Shown here: positions 8,791 to 16,654 of the stretch, one piece after another
How positions within the stretch are numbered: the stretch's first letter is position 1
How the letters are laid out: the number at the start of each line of letters is the position of its first letter
Origin: Chloroflexota bacterium
GTDB lineage: Bacteria > Chloroflexota > Dehalococcoidia > Lucifugimonadales > Lucifugimonadaceae
Reading direction: 5' to 3'
Assembly (NCBI GenBank): GCA_027624075.1
Contig: JAQBUH010000007.1
Span: 26,660 to 90,659 of the forward strand
Length of the DNA: 64,000 nucleotides
Program-made: the position numbers and the translations under genes
The notes under the pieces: generated by a model
Seen by the model: only the letters and a program-made list of their open reading frames with translations
What the model was told of the DNA's origin: nothing
Databases searched by the model: none

Positions 8791-9663
8791 TCAGGAATTG
8801 GCCTTGGCCGCCGCCTGCTTGCGGGCCAACTCCCGCAGTTGGGAAAGAGCGTCCTGTGCCCTCCTGGTGTCCGCACCCTCCGGGGCCCGGTCCAGGAATG
8901 CAGACAGGGATTCAACCGCCTGGACGAAGTCTCCAACCTCCGCCTGCAACCGGGCAAGGTCACTCAGGTTGCGCCAGTTCTGAGGGTCGAGCATCTGGAT
9001 CCGCTCGGCCGCCGCGAGCGACCGTTTGTAGTCCCGCTTTTTGGCGTGCGTTAGCTTGAGATTGGTGAGCAACCGGCGCAGCGTTGAGCGGTTTCCGCAG
9101 ACCGGGAGCAGGTGCCGGGAGAGTGCCGGCGAGGTCCCTCCAGCCGGTTTCTTGCCCCGCATCGCAAGTGACAGACACTCTTTCCTGGAAAGAAGTCCGC
9201 CGCGGTGATAAGGGTCGATAAATATCTCGTCCCCGCCTGAGCCCGTCACAAGCAGAAAGTGACCCGGCATGCCGATGCCGTGCATCTCGATCCCGGTCCT
9301 GGCCGCCACTTCACGGTAGATGACGGAAAGTGTGATCGGTATGCCGAGCCCGCGGTCAAGGACCTGGTTCACGTAGCTGTTTCGCGGATCATAAAAGTTG
9401 CCGCTATTGCCGCGCAGCCCGGCGACCTCGAAAACGACCTCTCGCAGATTGGCGAGCCTGTCGTAGGTTGATGAAGAGCCGGTGAGACGGTCTTGCACCA
9501 TCCCCGCAAGCGAGTCGAGCTTTGTGAAGTAGCGGTCCGTTTCGAGGTCCGGATACTCTTCCGCCGCTATGAACAGGCACGCGGCGAAGAGGTCTATCTC
9601 CGCGTCTGTGTGCCGCACCGCCTGGGCGAAGCTCTCTCGGGCCTGTTTAGCGTGGGTCTCCAT
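8791..9663 (-). CDS. SirB1/transglutaminase-like protein with TPR tail
   Basis: A 290-residue protein of the SirB1 (YchA) family. It shows NFYDPRNSYVNQVLDRGLGIPITLSV (about residues 87-112) and GIGMPGHFLLV (about 129-139), with the conserved His of the transglutaminase-like fold. The C-terminal part (about 200-275) has TPR-like helices (DYKRSLAAAERIQMLDP, DFVQAVESLSAFLDRAP). The catalytic cysteine of true transglutaminases is not evident, as in other SirB1 proteins. The exact role of this family is unknown. It lies upstream of the sigma gene on the same strand with a 257-base gap and may be transcribed separately. Confidence 0.87.
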   Translation of the reverse strand: METHAKQARESFAQAVRHTDAEIDLFAACLFIAAEEYPDLETDRYFTKLDSLAGMVQDRLTGSSSTYDRLANLREVVFEVAGLRGNSGNFYDPRNSYVNQVLDRGLGIPITLSVIYREVAARTGIEMHGIGMPGHFLLVTGSGGDEIFIDPYHRGGLLSRKECLSLAMRGKKPAGGTSPALSRHLLPVCGNRSTLRRLLTNLKLTHAKKRDYKRSLAAAERIQMLDPQNWRNLSDLARLQAEVGDFVQAVESLSAFLDRAPEGADTRRAQDALSQLRELARKQAAAKANS

Positions 9664-9816
9664 GTTCGGTCTCGCAGCCGGTCAAACAGTTGTGCCTGCG
9701 CCGGTTGTTCCTGAGCCGGATGCCGCAGGAAGATTCTTGCTCTTCAGTTTCGGACCTGCTGACAAGCATCCTAGCAACGCCCGGTAGCTGTAGCAATTGG
9801 CGTTGACCGTCTGGAG

Positions 9817-9845
9817 TTGACAGGGTTTCGTCATGTTGCAACACT
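9817..9845 (+). promoter_or_regulatory. Possible promoter of the thiamine-uptake operon
   Basis: TTGACA at 9817-9822 is followed after 17 bases by AACACT, a weak -10 match (three of six). It sits about 55 bases upstream of the TPP riboswitch, a sensible place for the operon's transcription start. The call rests on the good -35 box and the position only. Confidence 0.35.
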
Positions 9846-9900
9846 TCGCGCAATGGCGCCGGGCTGATTTCACATGCCACGCCAGACGGAAAATAGAACA

Positions 9901-9995
9901 CGCGGTGGGGAGCTCGGAACAGCCGGGCTGAGAGGGCGAACGATGATTCGCCGACCCATGAACCTGAACTGGGTAATTCCAGCGGAGGGACTGCG
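9901..9995 (+). promoter_or_regulatory. TPP riboswitch (THI element)
   Basis: The hallmark pieces appear in order: CGCGG (P1 5' side, 9901-9905), GGGCTGAGAGGG, GACCCATGAACCTGA, CTGGGTAATTCCAGCG, GAGGGA and CTGCG (P1 3' side, 9991-9995). These match the pyrimidine-sensing CUGAGA loop and the pyrophosphate-sensing UGAACCUGA...CCAGCG...AGGGA core of thiamine-pyrophosphate aptamers. A terminator hairpin follows at 10015-10045, and then the ABC transporter genes. The known mechanism in this arrangement is transcription termination when TPP is bound, so the importer should be made only when thiamine is scarce. Confidence 0.96.
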
Positions 9996-10014
9996 GCACA
10001 TCAGCAACAATCTG

Positions 10015-10045
10015 AACCGCCAGTGGCCCCGCCAGGCGGTTTTTT
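10015..10045 (+). terminator. Riboswitch attenuator hairpin
   Basis: AACCGCC (10015-10021) pairs with GGCGGTT (10035-10041) and is followed by a run of six T in all. It lies 20 bases after the TPP aptamer and 34 bases before the ATPase start, the expected place for the expression platform. Confidence 0.85.
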
Positions 10046-10078
10046 GTTGTCTAACGAAAAGGCGAGTGATTGACAGGC

Positions 10079-10924
10079 ATGACGATGAGCGCAGGCTCTT
10101 CACGATCTGCACAGCTGGCACAACTGGCGCGGCTGCTAGTTGACAGGGTCAGCATCGGCTACACGTCCGCCCGGGGCGAACAAGTGCTGGCCGTTCGCGA
10201 CCTGAGCATTGAAGTCGACGCGGGAGAGTTCGTCGCCATCGTCGGGCCGAGCGGATGCGGCAAGTCCACTCTGCTGAACGCCATCGCAGGGCTCACGGAG
10301 CCGTCATCCGGCGCAATCTCTATAGACGGCAACCCGGGGGCGGCACGGCTCGGGAAGGTCGCCTACATGCAGCAGCGAGACCTGCTGTTGCCGTGGCGAA
10401 CGGTGCTGGGAAATGCACGACTCGGACTGGAGCTTGCCGGCACGGACAGACACATTGCGGACGCCGCGGCGTCGGAGCGAGCGGAGCGGTTTGGACTGGG
10501 CGGCGCGCTCGGCTCGTTCCCCTGGCAGCTGTCCGGCGGGATGCGGCAAAGGGTGGCGCTGCTCAGGGCGACCCTGCCTGATAGCGGTGTGCTGCTGCTG
10601 GACGAACCCTTCGGCGCGCTGGACGCCATAACGCGGCGCGACCTCCAGCAGTGGCTTGCGGGAGTGCTGGAGCGAGCTGGCCGCGCCGTCCTGCTTGTGA
10701 CGCACGATGTTGAGGAGGCGCTGCTGCTCGCAGACCGCGTGTACGTCATGTCAACGCCGTCAGGTGACAACAAACCGTCTATTACTGCACGTGTAGATGT
10801 GCCGCTCCCCCGGCCGCGGCGCGAAGAGACCGTGACAACTCCGGAGTTTGTTGCGTTGAAGGCGGAGCTGATGTCTGCGCTCTCAGCCACAGCGCCCGGC
10901 CCTGTTCCGGCGGAGGCCCCGTGA
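10079..10924 (+). CDS. thiZ: ABC transporter ATPase for thiamine-precursor uptake (ThiZ-like)
   Basis: A 281-residue ABC ATPase of the nitrate/taurine/THI5 type. Walker A GPSGCGKST lies at about residues 56-64, the LSGGMRQRVAL signature near 150 and Walker B LLLLDEPFGALD near 170, followed by the H-loop THDVEEALLLADR. The start is uncertain among TTG 10070, ATG 10079 and ATG 10085; 10079 is used. It is the first gene behind the TPP riboswitch, overlaps the permease start by one base and is followed by a THI5-like binding protein. The family by itself could serve sulfonates or nitrate; the riboswitch and the binding protein point to the pyrimidine part of thiamine. Confidence 0.9.
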   Translation: MTMSAGSSRSAQLAQLARLLVDRVSIGYTSARGEQVLAVRDLSIEVDAGEFVAIVGPSGCGKSTLLNAIAGLTEPSSGAISIDGNPGAARLGKVAYMQQRDLLLPWRTVLGNARLGLELAGTDRHIADAAASERAERFGLGGALGSFPWQLSGGMRQRVALLRATLPDSGVLLLDEPFGALDAITRRDLQQWLAGVLERAGRAVLLVTHDVEEALLLADRVYVMSTPSGDNKPSITARVDVPLPRPRREETVTTPEFVALKAELMSALSATAPGPVPAEAP

Positions 10925-11817
10925 TGGGCGAAGTGCCAGTGACGGGCGGAGCGCCAGTAACGGGCGGAGCAATGGATGGCGGCGCGACAAAGCGGAGCAC
11001 AGCTAAGAGAGGCGCCGCACAGGTTGTGCGCGCGACGATCGGTGGCTGGACGCCCGCTCTTGCGCTGACGCTGGCGCTCGTCGGACTGTGGGAGCTGCTG
11101 GCGCACGCGCTTGACGTGCAGCCGTGGCTGCTGCCTGCGCCGAGCGAGATAGCGCAGGAGCTTTCGGAGTCGTTCTCGCTGCACATGAGGCACGCCCGTA
11201 TCACGGTGCAAGAGGTTGTTATCGGTTTCTTGCTGGCCGCGCTGCTTGGCGCGGCGCTGGCCGCGGCGATCTCATGGTCGAGGATCATCGAGCGATCGCT
11301 CTATCCGATAGTCATCGCGTCGCAGACCATCCCGATCATCACGCTTGCGCCGCTGCTGCTGGTGTGGGTCGGGCCAGAGATGACGTCGAAGGTGATCGTC
11401 GTCGTACTGATCTCGTTCTTCCCCGTCGTCGTGAGCATGGTGGACGGGCTGCGGTCTGCGGACACCGAGATGGCAGACATGATGAGGACGCTGGGCGCGA
11501 GCCGTGTACAGCTGCTGTTGAAGCTCAGGCTGCCCGCAGCGCTGCCCTACCTGTTCTCCGGCCTCAAGGTGGCCGCGGTGACCTCCGTGATCGGCGCTGT
11601 GGTCGGAGAGTGGGTCGGCGGAAGCGGCGGACTCGGCTGGCTGATGAAGGTCTCCGGCCCGCAGTTCAGGACAGAGCGCGTCTTCGCCGCCATTTTCGTG
11701 CTGTCGGTCGCCGCCGTCCTGATGTTCATGCTGGTGGTTGCCGCTGAGCGTTGGGCGCTGCGCAATCACGGCCCGAGGGGCCTGAGGGCCGGGGAGGTCT
11801 GGAGAGCCCGCAAGTGA
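10924..11817 (+). CDS. thiX: ABC transporter permease (ThiX-like)
   Basis: A 297-residue inner-membrane permease with about six helices. The cytoplasmic EAA-type loop MMRTLGASRVQLLLKLRLPAALPYL (written here in part) lies near residues 180-205 and docks on the ATPase. The ATG at 10924 overlaps the ATPase TGA (10922-10924). The first 20 residues are a low-complexity PVTGGAPVTGGA stretch encoded by two 18-base repeats (10935-10970), so translation may really begin at ATG 10972. The gene belongs to the riboswitch-controlled importer. It is of the BPD_transp_1 family shared with taurine and nitrate systems; context gives the thiamine-precursor call. Confidence 0.88.
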   Translation: MGEVPVTGGAPVTGGAMDGGATKRSTAKRGAAQVVRATIGGWTPALALTLALVGLWELLAHALDVQPWLLPAPSEIAQELSESFSLHMRHARITVQEVVIGFLLAALLGAALAAAISWSRIIERSLYPIVIASQTIPIITLAPLLLVWVGPEMTSKVIVVVLISFFPVVVSMVDGLRSADTEMADMMRTLGASRVQLLLKLRLPAALPYLFSGLKVAAVTSVIGAVVGEWVGGSGGLGWLMKVSGPQFRTERVFAAIFVLSVAAVLMFMLVVAAERWALRNHGPRGLRAGEVWRARK

Positions 11818-11898
11818 GATGACGGAACAGGCGGCGCCTCGATGGGCGCGCCGAAACGGACCGAGCGACGCAAACAGATGCCAGGGAAGGCGAAACAG

Positions 11899-12960
11899 AT
11901 GAGCTCAATTAAACCGGTTGGCCGGGACGGCAAGCAGCGGGAACTTCGACCGCAGCGATCAATGTCCCTCTTCGCAGGACTGCTGATCCTAGCAGTCCTG
12001 GCGCTCGGCGCGTGCTCGTCGGACTCCGATGACGCAGACCGCTCTCGTGTCAGCGTGTCGCTCGCACTCGACTGGTTCCCGAACTCCAATCACGCCGGCA
12101 TCTACGCGGCGCTCGAGAACGGTTACTTCGATGACGAGGGGCTGGACGTGAATGTCTACACCCCGGCGGACCCCGCGCTGGTGCTGCAGTCGGTCGGCGC
12201 CGGGCGCGATGACTTCGGCATCAGCTACCAGACGGACCTGCTGCAGGCACGCAACGCAGGTGTCCCTGTTGTGTCCATCACGGGCATCGTGCAGCACCCG
12301 CTCAACTCGGTGATGGCGCTCAAGAGCTCTGGAATAACCCGGCCGTCTGACCTGCACGGCCTCAAGGTTGGCTACCCTGGCATCCCGTCAAACGAGGGGC
12401 TCCTGGCGACGATGCTGGAGAGCGACGGCCTGACGATGGACGACGTTGAGCTAGTCGACATCGGCTTTGCGCTCACGCAGTCGCTGGCAGCCGGCAGCGT
12501 CGACGCCATCGTCGGCGCCTACTGGACTCACGAGTCGATAGTGCTGGACCTCGAAGGCCTGCCGGTCAACGTCATGCGCATGGAGGACTGGGGAGTCCCT
12601 GACTTCTACGAGCTTGTGCTGGTGGCGAGCGAAGAGACGGTCCAGGGGCGGCCGGAGACGGTTCAGAAACTCGTGCGGGCGCTGAGCCGCGGGTTCGAGT
12701 ACGCGCTGGCAAACCCGCAGACCTCAATGGATATCCTGGTGGACCGCGGCGGCGAAACGGTGCTGGAGGATGTGGAGCGACAGGGAGTCGAGCTGTTACT
12801 GCCGATGTGGGATGACGGGGTTGCGCCGCAGTTCGGCTGGCAGGAGCGCGCTCGCTGGGACAGCTTCGCCGGCTGGATGAAGAGCAAGGGATTGATCGAC
12901 GCGTCTCTTGATCCGGAGGCGGCGTTCACAAACCGGTTTGTCGAGGGAGCGGTGGAGTAA
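11899..12960 (+). CDS. thiY: THI5/NMT1-like substrate-binding lipoprotein (ThiY-like)
   Basis: The 353-residue product has a lipoprotein signal: a charged N-region, the hydrophobic FAGLLILAVLALGAC and the lipobox Cys at about residue 39. The mature part starts SLALDWFPNSNHAGIYAALENGYF, the signature of THI5/NMT1 pyrimidine-binding proteins, followed by GISYQTDLLQAR and GIVQHPLNSVMALKSSGI. Such proteins deliver thiamine pyrimidine precursors such as HMP or formylaminopyrimidine to the permease. ATG 11899 is chosen because GGGAAGG precedes it; ATG 11842 and 11962 are alternatives. It is the third gene of the TPP-riboswitch operon. Ligand identity between HMP, its degradation products and thiamine itself cannot be settled here. 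Confidence 0.9.
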   Translation: MSSIKPVGRDGKQRELRPQRSMSLFAGLLILAVLALGACSSDSDDADRSRVSVSLALDWFPNSNHAGIYAALENGYFDDEGLDVNVYTPADPALVLQSVGAGRDDFGISYQTDLLQARNAGVPVVSITGIVQHPLNSVMALKSSGITRPSDLHGLKVGYPGIPSNEGLLATMLESDGLTMDDVELVDIGFALTQSLAAGSVDAIVGAYWTHESIVLDLEGLPVNVMRMEDWGVPDFYELVLVASEETVQGRPETVQKLVRALSRGFEYALANPQTSMDILVDRGGETVLEDVERQGVELLLPMWDDGVAPQFGWQERARWDSFAGWMKSKGLIDASLDPEAAFTNRFVEGAVE

Positions 12961-12972
12961 CTGGCGCGCTGG

Positions 12973-14226
12973 TCAGGAGGACGCTTCCGGCTCTGCAGCG
13001 GCTCGCTCCATTGCCCACAGCGGCCGCAACAGCGTTACGCCGACCGCCAGCACGGCGCCGGACATCAGTGTTCCTCCAAGAGTCAGCGCAAACGGCGCTC
13101 CGTATAGCTGCGCCAGCGCGCCCATCAGGAGTCCACCGAGGCTCGACGCTCCCCAGGTGAACTGGCTGATGCCCAGTATGCGGCCTCGATACTCTGGCGC
13201 TACAAGCGTCTGCACCAGCGTCTGGCTCATGGTCTGGTAGACGGTGCGGGTCGCTCCTACGAACGCCAGCGCAAAGGCCGCCAACACGAGGACGTCTGAC
13301 CGCGCAAACAGCACGAGCGCGGCGCCGAACGCGCTGCCTGAGACGGTCAGGTAGAGCGCCGGTTTAACGAGCGTGCCAAGAAAGACGATAGCCAGCGTCG
13401 CAACCAGTCCTCCGGCGCCCGCGGCAAGGAGCAGGTTCCCGTACGTGTGCTCGCCGCCTGCAAAGATCTCGTCTGCGAACACCGGGATCAGCGTCTGGTA
13501 CGAGAGGCCGACCAGCCCGCCGAAGATGCCAAGGCCGATCAGACCGGCGATGGTGCGGTTCTCTCGCAGGTGACCGAACCCTTCTGTCAGCCCGCGCCAT
13601 GCCGAGACACGGCTGCTCTCCATCTTGTGGCCGGCAGGCGACATGAGCATGAGCGAGGCGGTCGTCAAGACGTACGCGGCTGCGATGATGAAGAAGAGAC
13701 CTTCGAGGCCGAGCGCGCCGACCAGCGGCGCAAAGAGCGCCGGACCTGCGATGGCGGCGACTCCGAAGACGATGGAGTACATGGCGATTGCGCCGGCGAG
13801 GTGCTCCTTCGGCACGATGGTCGCGACCATTGCGGAGCGCGATGGGATGTCAAACGAGAGCAGGATGCCGGTTCCGACCGATATGGCGATGAGGTGCCAC
13901 GGCACAATCACATCCGTCGCCACAAGAACCCCTGTGAGAGCGGCGAGCGCAGCGAACATGAGCCGCGTCACGCGCACGAGCTTGAGCCGGTTGACGCGGT
14001 CTGCCAGCACGCCGCCCCACATGGAGAAGATGAGCACAGGGCCGAGGTTGGCGGCAGTCTCCAGGCCGAGCATGAACTCGCTGTCTGTGAGCGTCCGCAT
14101 GAGCCAGAGCCGGCCGAAGATGAGCGTCCACATGCCAATGTTCGAGAACGCGGCGGCGACCCAGAAGATGCGGTATTCCCGGTAACGGAACGCGGCGAAT
14201 GCGGTGTTTTCGAAGGTCAGGCGCAA
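12973..14226 (-). CDS. MFS transporter
   Basis: The protein is about 417 residues with 11-12 hydrophobic helices and a central charged loop (GHKMESSRVSAWRGLTEGF). It shows the MFS loop 2-3 pattern GGVLADRVNRLKLVR (about residues 65-80) and a repeat-like C-terminal half, and resembles the MFS_3 (enterobactin-exporter type) branch. No ATG lies in frame before the first helix; TTG 14224-14226 is used as the start and GTG 14412 is a longer alternative with non-membrane sequence. It overlaps the end of the upstream hydrolase-like gene by 10 bases, suggesting co-transcription. The transported substrate is unknown. It is convergent with the ThiY-like gene, only 12 bases away. Confidence 0.86.
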   Translation of the reverse strand: MRLTFENTAFAAFRYREYRIFWVAAAFSNIGMWTLIFGRLWLMRTLTDSEFMLGLETAANLGPVLIFSMWGGVLADRVNRLKLVRVTRLMFAALAALTGVLVATDVIVPWHLIAISVGTGILLSFDIPSRSAMVATIVPKEHLAGAIAMYSIVFGVAAIAGPALFAPLVGALGLEGLFFIIAAAYVLTTASLMLMSPAGHKMESSRVSAWRGLTEGFGHLRENRTIAGLIGLGIFGGLVGLSYQTLIPVFADEIFAGGEHTYGNLLLAAGAGGLVATLAIVFLGTLVKPALYLTVSGSAFGAALVLFARSDVLVLAAFALAFVGATRTVYQTMSQTLVQTLVAPEYRGRILGISQFTWGASSLGGLLMGALAQLYGAPFALTLGGTLMSGAVLAVGVTLLRPLWAMERAAAEPEASS

Positions 14227-14990
14227 GTGGTGGTCATTGGGAAGCTCTGGAAGGCCGGGGGTTTCGGAGTTGTCAACGCCACACAGCGCGAACGCGCTGG
14301 CGCGCGGTATGCGATCTGCGGGTCGCCGGACAGGAAGCGCGTTATGGCAGAGATCGCGTCTGCCGGGTTGTCCTCGAACACATTGTGACCTGCGCCTGGG
14401 ATATGAAGCCACTCGCCGTCCGGCACGGTCGTCGCGGCCTTCTGCGCGGTCTCGTCAGTAACGAGTCCGCTATCGCCTCCGAGCAGGAACAGCGTCCCGC
14501 ACCGCCCGCCCCTCAGCGTACTCCAGCGCTCATCAGCGGCCGGCGCCGGATTGCGGTCCCTGTGCTTGAGGATGTCTGGATCCTCCCGCCAGGCGATACG
14601 GCCGTCTTGCTCAACCATTCGGGAGTGTAGGCGGCGTGCGACAGCGTCTTCGCTGATGAGCGGCAGCACACCACGCTGCCATTCCCGCGCCTCATCCCAG
14701 CCTGCGAAGTCGCGGCCAAGCGCGGCCACTCCCGCCGCAACCTGCTCGCCCGCGGCGTTGCGGAGAGCTATCGACTCGAGCCTGCTACTGCCAAGCAAAA
14801 CGCGGTGCATGCCGCCGGTAGACTCAGCGGCATGAGCGATGACCTGCCCGTCAGGGTTAAGGACGTCATAGGCGTTGGCACCCTCAATGCCCGTAAACAT
14901 CTCAAGCCCCTCAACCCGCTGCTCGATGCGCACGGAGTTGACCCGAGTCAGGTCGAGTAGCTGCCGCGTGACAGAGCCTGTTCTACGCAT
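14217..14990 (-). CDS. Scramblase-like N-terminus fused to a C-terminal alpha/beta-hydrolase segment
   Basis: A 257-residue chimera. Residues about 20-70 (EQRVEGLEMFTGIEGANAYD, then PDGQVIAHAAE) match the start of the phospholipid-scramblase/LURP-type fold, including the ETxNxYxIxNxxGQxIxxAAE pattern. From about residue 92 the sequence matches the second half of an alpha/beta hydrolase: LFLLGGDSGLVTDE has the acid position and HIPGAGHNVFEDNP the catalytic His. The hydrolase first half with the nucleophile elbow (GxSxG) is absent. The ATG overlaps the stop of the upstream mannonate-dehydratase-like gene by 8 bases. Whether this is a working fusion or a deletion remnant is open; hydrolase activity is unlikely. 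Confidence 0.7.
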   Translation of the reverse strand: MRRTGSVTRQLLDLTRVNSVRIEQRVEGLEMFTGIEGANAYDVLNPDGQVIAHAAESTGGMHRVLLGSSRLESIALRNAAGEQVAAGVAALGRDFAGWDEAREWQRGVLPLISEDAVARRLHSRMVEQDGRIAWREDPDILKHRDRNPAPAADERWSTLRGGRCGTLFLLGGDSGLVTDETAQKAATTVPDGEWLHIPGAGHNVFEDNPADAISAITRFLSGDPQIAYRAPARSRCVALTTPKPPAFQSFPMTTTCA

Positions 14991-15978
14991 TCCGGGTCAC
15001 GGTCTCGATCAGCGCCTGGATATAGCCGTTGGCGAACGCCCGTCCACGGTGACCGTACTCGGTGTCGCCAATGGTGACCGGCACATGGTCGTCGATGAAC
15101 ACTCCGTCGAAACCGGCGTCGTGGTAGATCTTCATTGCACGGCGCATGTCGACATACCCGGTGTTGATGAATGCCTCATCGAAAGGCACACCGGGGTTAG
15201 AGACGTTCCTGAAATGGACGTACAGCACTTTCTTGCGCTGTGCCATCTCCTCGATCCAGCTGTAAATACCTTGACCCGCCGCGTCCTCGAACTCGGAGAA
15301 CGTGCCCTGGCAGAACTCAATGGCGTTCGACGGTGAGTCCACTATATCCACGAGCCTCCGGTAGGCGTCGAAGGTGTGGAGCAGACGCGGGATGCCGCCG
15401 ATGGACCGGACCGGCGGGTCAGGCGGGTGGATGCCGAGCCTGATCCCTTCCTCCTCTGCAACTGGAGTGATGATGCGGATCCAGTCCTCGAGCAGGTCCC
15501 CCATCTCAGCCTCGTCATAGACGCGGCCATGCGTTGGCGCAGCGTTTGCAAACTCAGCATGGTCATAGTTGGTGTACTGCACGCCACCGCGGCCGACGCT
15601 GTTCGACGAGCCTCGCCAGACATTGGAAGGCATCCAGTTGTAGCCGAAGATCGGGAGGCCGGAGCGGCCCATTGCGGCAACCGTGTGCTTCATGTTCTCG
15701 ATCTGCCTCGCCCGGTCCGGGCCGCCGAGCATGACCTGGTCGTAGAAGCGGGTCGGCACGTTCTCGATGGCCTCAAGGTTGAGACCGAACGATGCGACAT
15801 GCTTGCGGAGCGCGATCAGGTCATCGACCTCGAACCGCACGTCGCCAGGGACCAGGTTCTCCCTGTTGTATGAGCCGAGGATCACGTCTGACGCGCCGTA
15901 CTGCGCTGCGAAGGTTAGTAGATCATCCAGCGGTGTCTCACCGAACGCTGCGGGCGAAAACTTGAAGCCGACTCTCAT
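14983..15978 (-). CDS. Mannonate dehydratase-like TIM-barrel protein (paralog 1)
   Basis: A 331-residue protein of the UxuA/xylose-isomerase-like TIM-barrel superfamily. Conserved pieces are RLGIHPPDPP (about residues 181-190), NAIEFCQGTFSE (about 220-231) and VLYVHFRNVS (about 255-264), which in mannonate dehydratases supply Cys, His and Asp metal ligands. UxuA converts D-mannonate to 2-keto-3-deoxygluconate. The ATG has AGGAGC six bases upstream. A second copy lies at 17743-18723, and between them are DinB and aldo/keto reductase genes on the same strand. The metal-site motifs support dehydratase chemistry; the true sugar acid may differ from mannonate. Confidence 0.85.
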   Translation of the reverse strand: MRVGFKFSPAAFGETPLDDLLTFAAQYGASDVILGSYNRENLVPGDVRFEVDDLIALRKHVASFGLNLEAIENVPTRFYDQVMLGGPDRARQIENMKHTVAAMGRSGLPIFGYNWMPSNVWRGSSNSVGRGGVQYTNYDHAEFANAAPTHGRVYDEAEMGDLLEDWIRIITPVAEEEGIRLGIHPPDPPVRSIGGIPRLLHTFDAYRRLVDIVDSPSNAIEFCQGTFSEFEDAAGQGIYSWIEEMAQRKKVLYVHFRNVSNPGVPFDEAFINTGYVDMRRAMKIYHDAGFDGVFIDDHVPVTIGDTEYGHRGRAFANGYIQALIETVTRNA

Positions 15979-15999
15979 CGATTGCTCCTGTAGACAGCG

Positions 16000-16515
16000 T
16001 TACTTCCCGAATCCGTGCGTCATGCCGCGGATGAACGCGACCTGACCGGTGTGCTGGCTCTCTTCTACGATGATGTGTCCAACTATCCAGCTGCCGGTTA
16101 CGACGCCGAAGCGCGGATGTTGATACTCCCGTTCGAGCTCGCCGTCTGTGAGTTTGTCCAGGTAAGCGTTTGTACGGGCGCGGACGGCGTCGAAGTACTC
16201 AAGCAGGTCCGGCACCGGTATCTGCGGCATGGACTTCACCTCCTCGATGCTCTGTCCGGCGCCGTTGCTCTCAGGGTCCATGCCGAAGCGCTTGTCCCAA
16301 CCGCCCGCGTTCCACTCCTCTGCCGTACTCAGCAAAATGCGGTTGACCCAGCGGTCTTCGACGCGTGCCATGTGCCAGACGAGCCAGCCGATGTGGTTGG
16401 ACTGCGGCGAGGGTTGCGAGTAGACCTCGGAGGTGGTGAGACCATCGACGCCACGCTTGAGTGCGGTGAGGTATTCGTCGAAGGCGCTTTGCAGAGTTGC
16501 TGGGAAGCCGTTCAT
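16000..16515 (-). CDS. DinB/DUF664 family protein
   Basis: A 171-residue four-helix-bundle protein. The three-histidine metal site is visible as NHIGWLVWHMARVEDRWVN (about residues 40-58) and HIIVEESQHTGQV (about 147-159). The ATG is preceded by a strong AAGGAGGAAA site. DinB-like proteins include bacillithiol- or mycothiol-dependent transferases and many proteins without a known role; this one resembles the general DUF664/DinB_2 group. It is 21 bases upstream of the mannonate dehydratase-like gene and probably in one transcript with it. No specific thiol cofactor can be inferred. Confidence 0.85.
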   Translation of the reverse strand: MNGFPATLQSAFDEYLTALKRGVDGLTTSEVYSQPSPQSNHIGWLVWHMARVEDRWVNRILLSTAEEWNAGGWDKRFGMDPESNGAGQSIEEVKSMPQIPVPDLLEYFDAVRARTNAYLDKLTDGELEREYQHPRFGVVTGSWIVGHIIVEESQHTGQVAFIRGMTHGFGK

Positions 16516-16654
16516 GGCGTTTCCTCCTTGGTGCGGGCAGCAGGTGTGGCGATGCCAGGCGATACCAACCGGGGTGGGACCGGACCGTGCGAGGCTCGAA
16601 AATCTTACCCTTCGCGACGGACGTTCAGGGTGCCTGGCGTCCGGCCGCGGCTAC

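Noticed and set aside
10935..10970. 18-base tandem repeat at the start of the permease gene as a mobile or regulatory repeat
   Set aside because: It is only two units and encodes a low-complexity leader; a start-codon choice further down explains it just as well.
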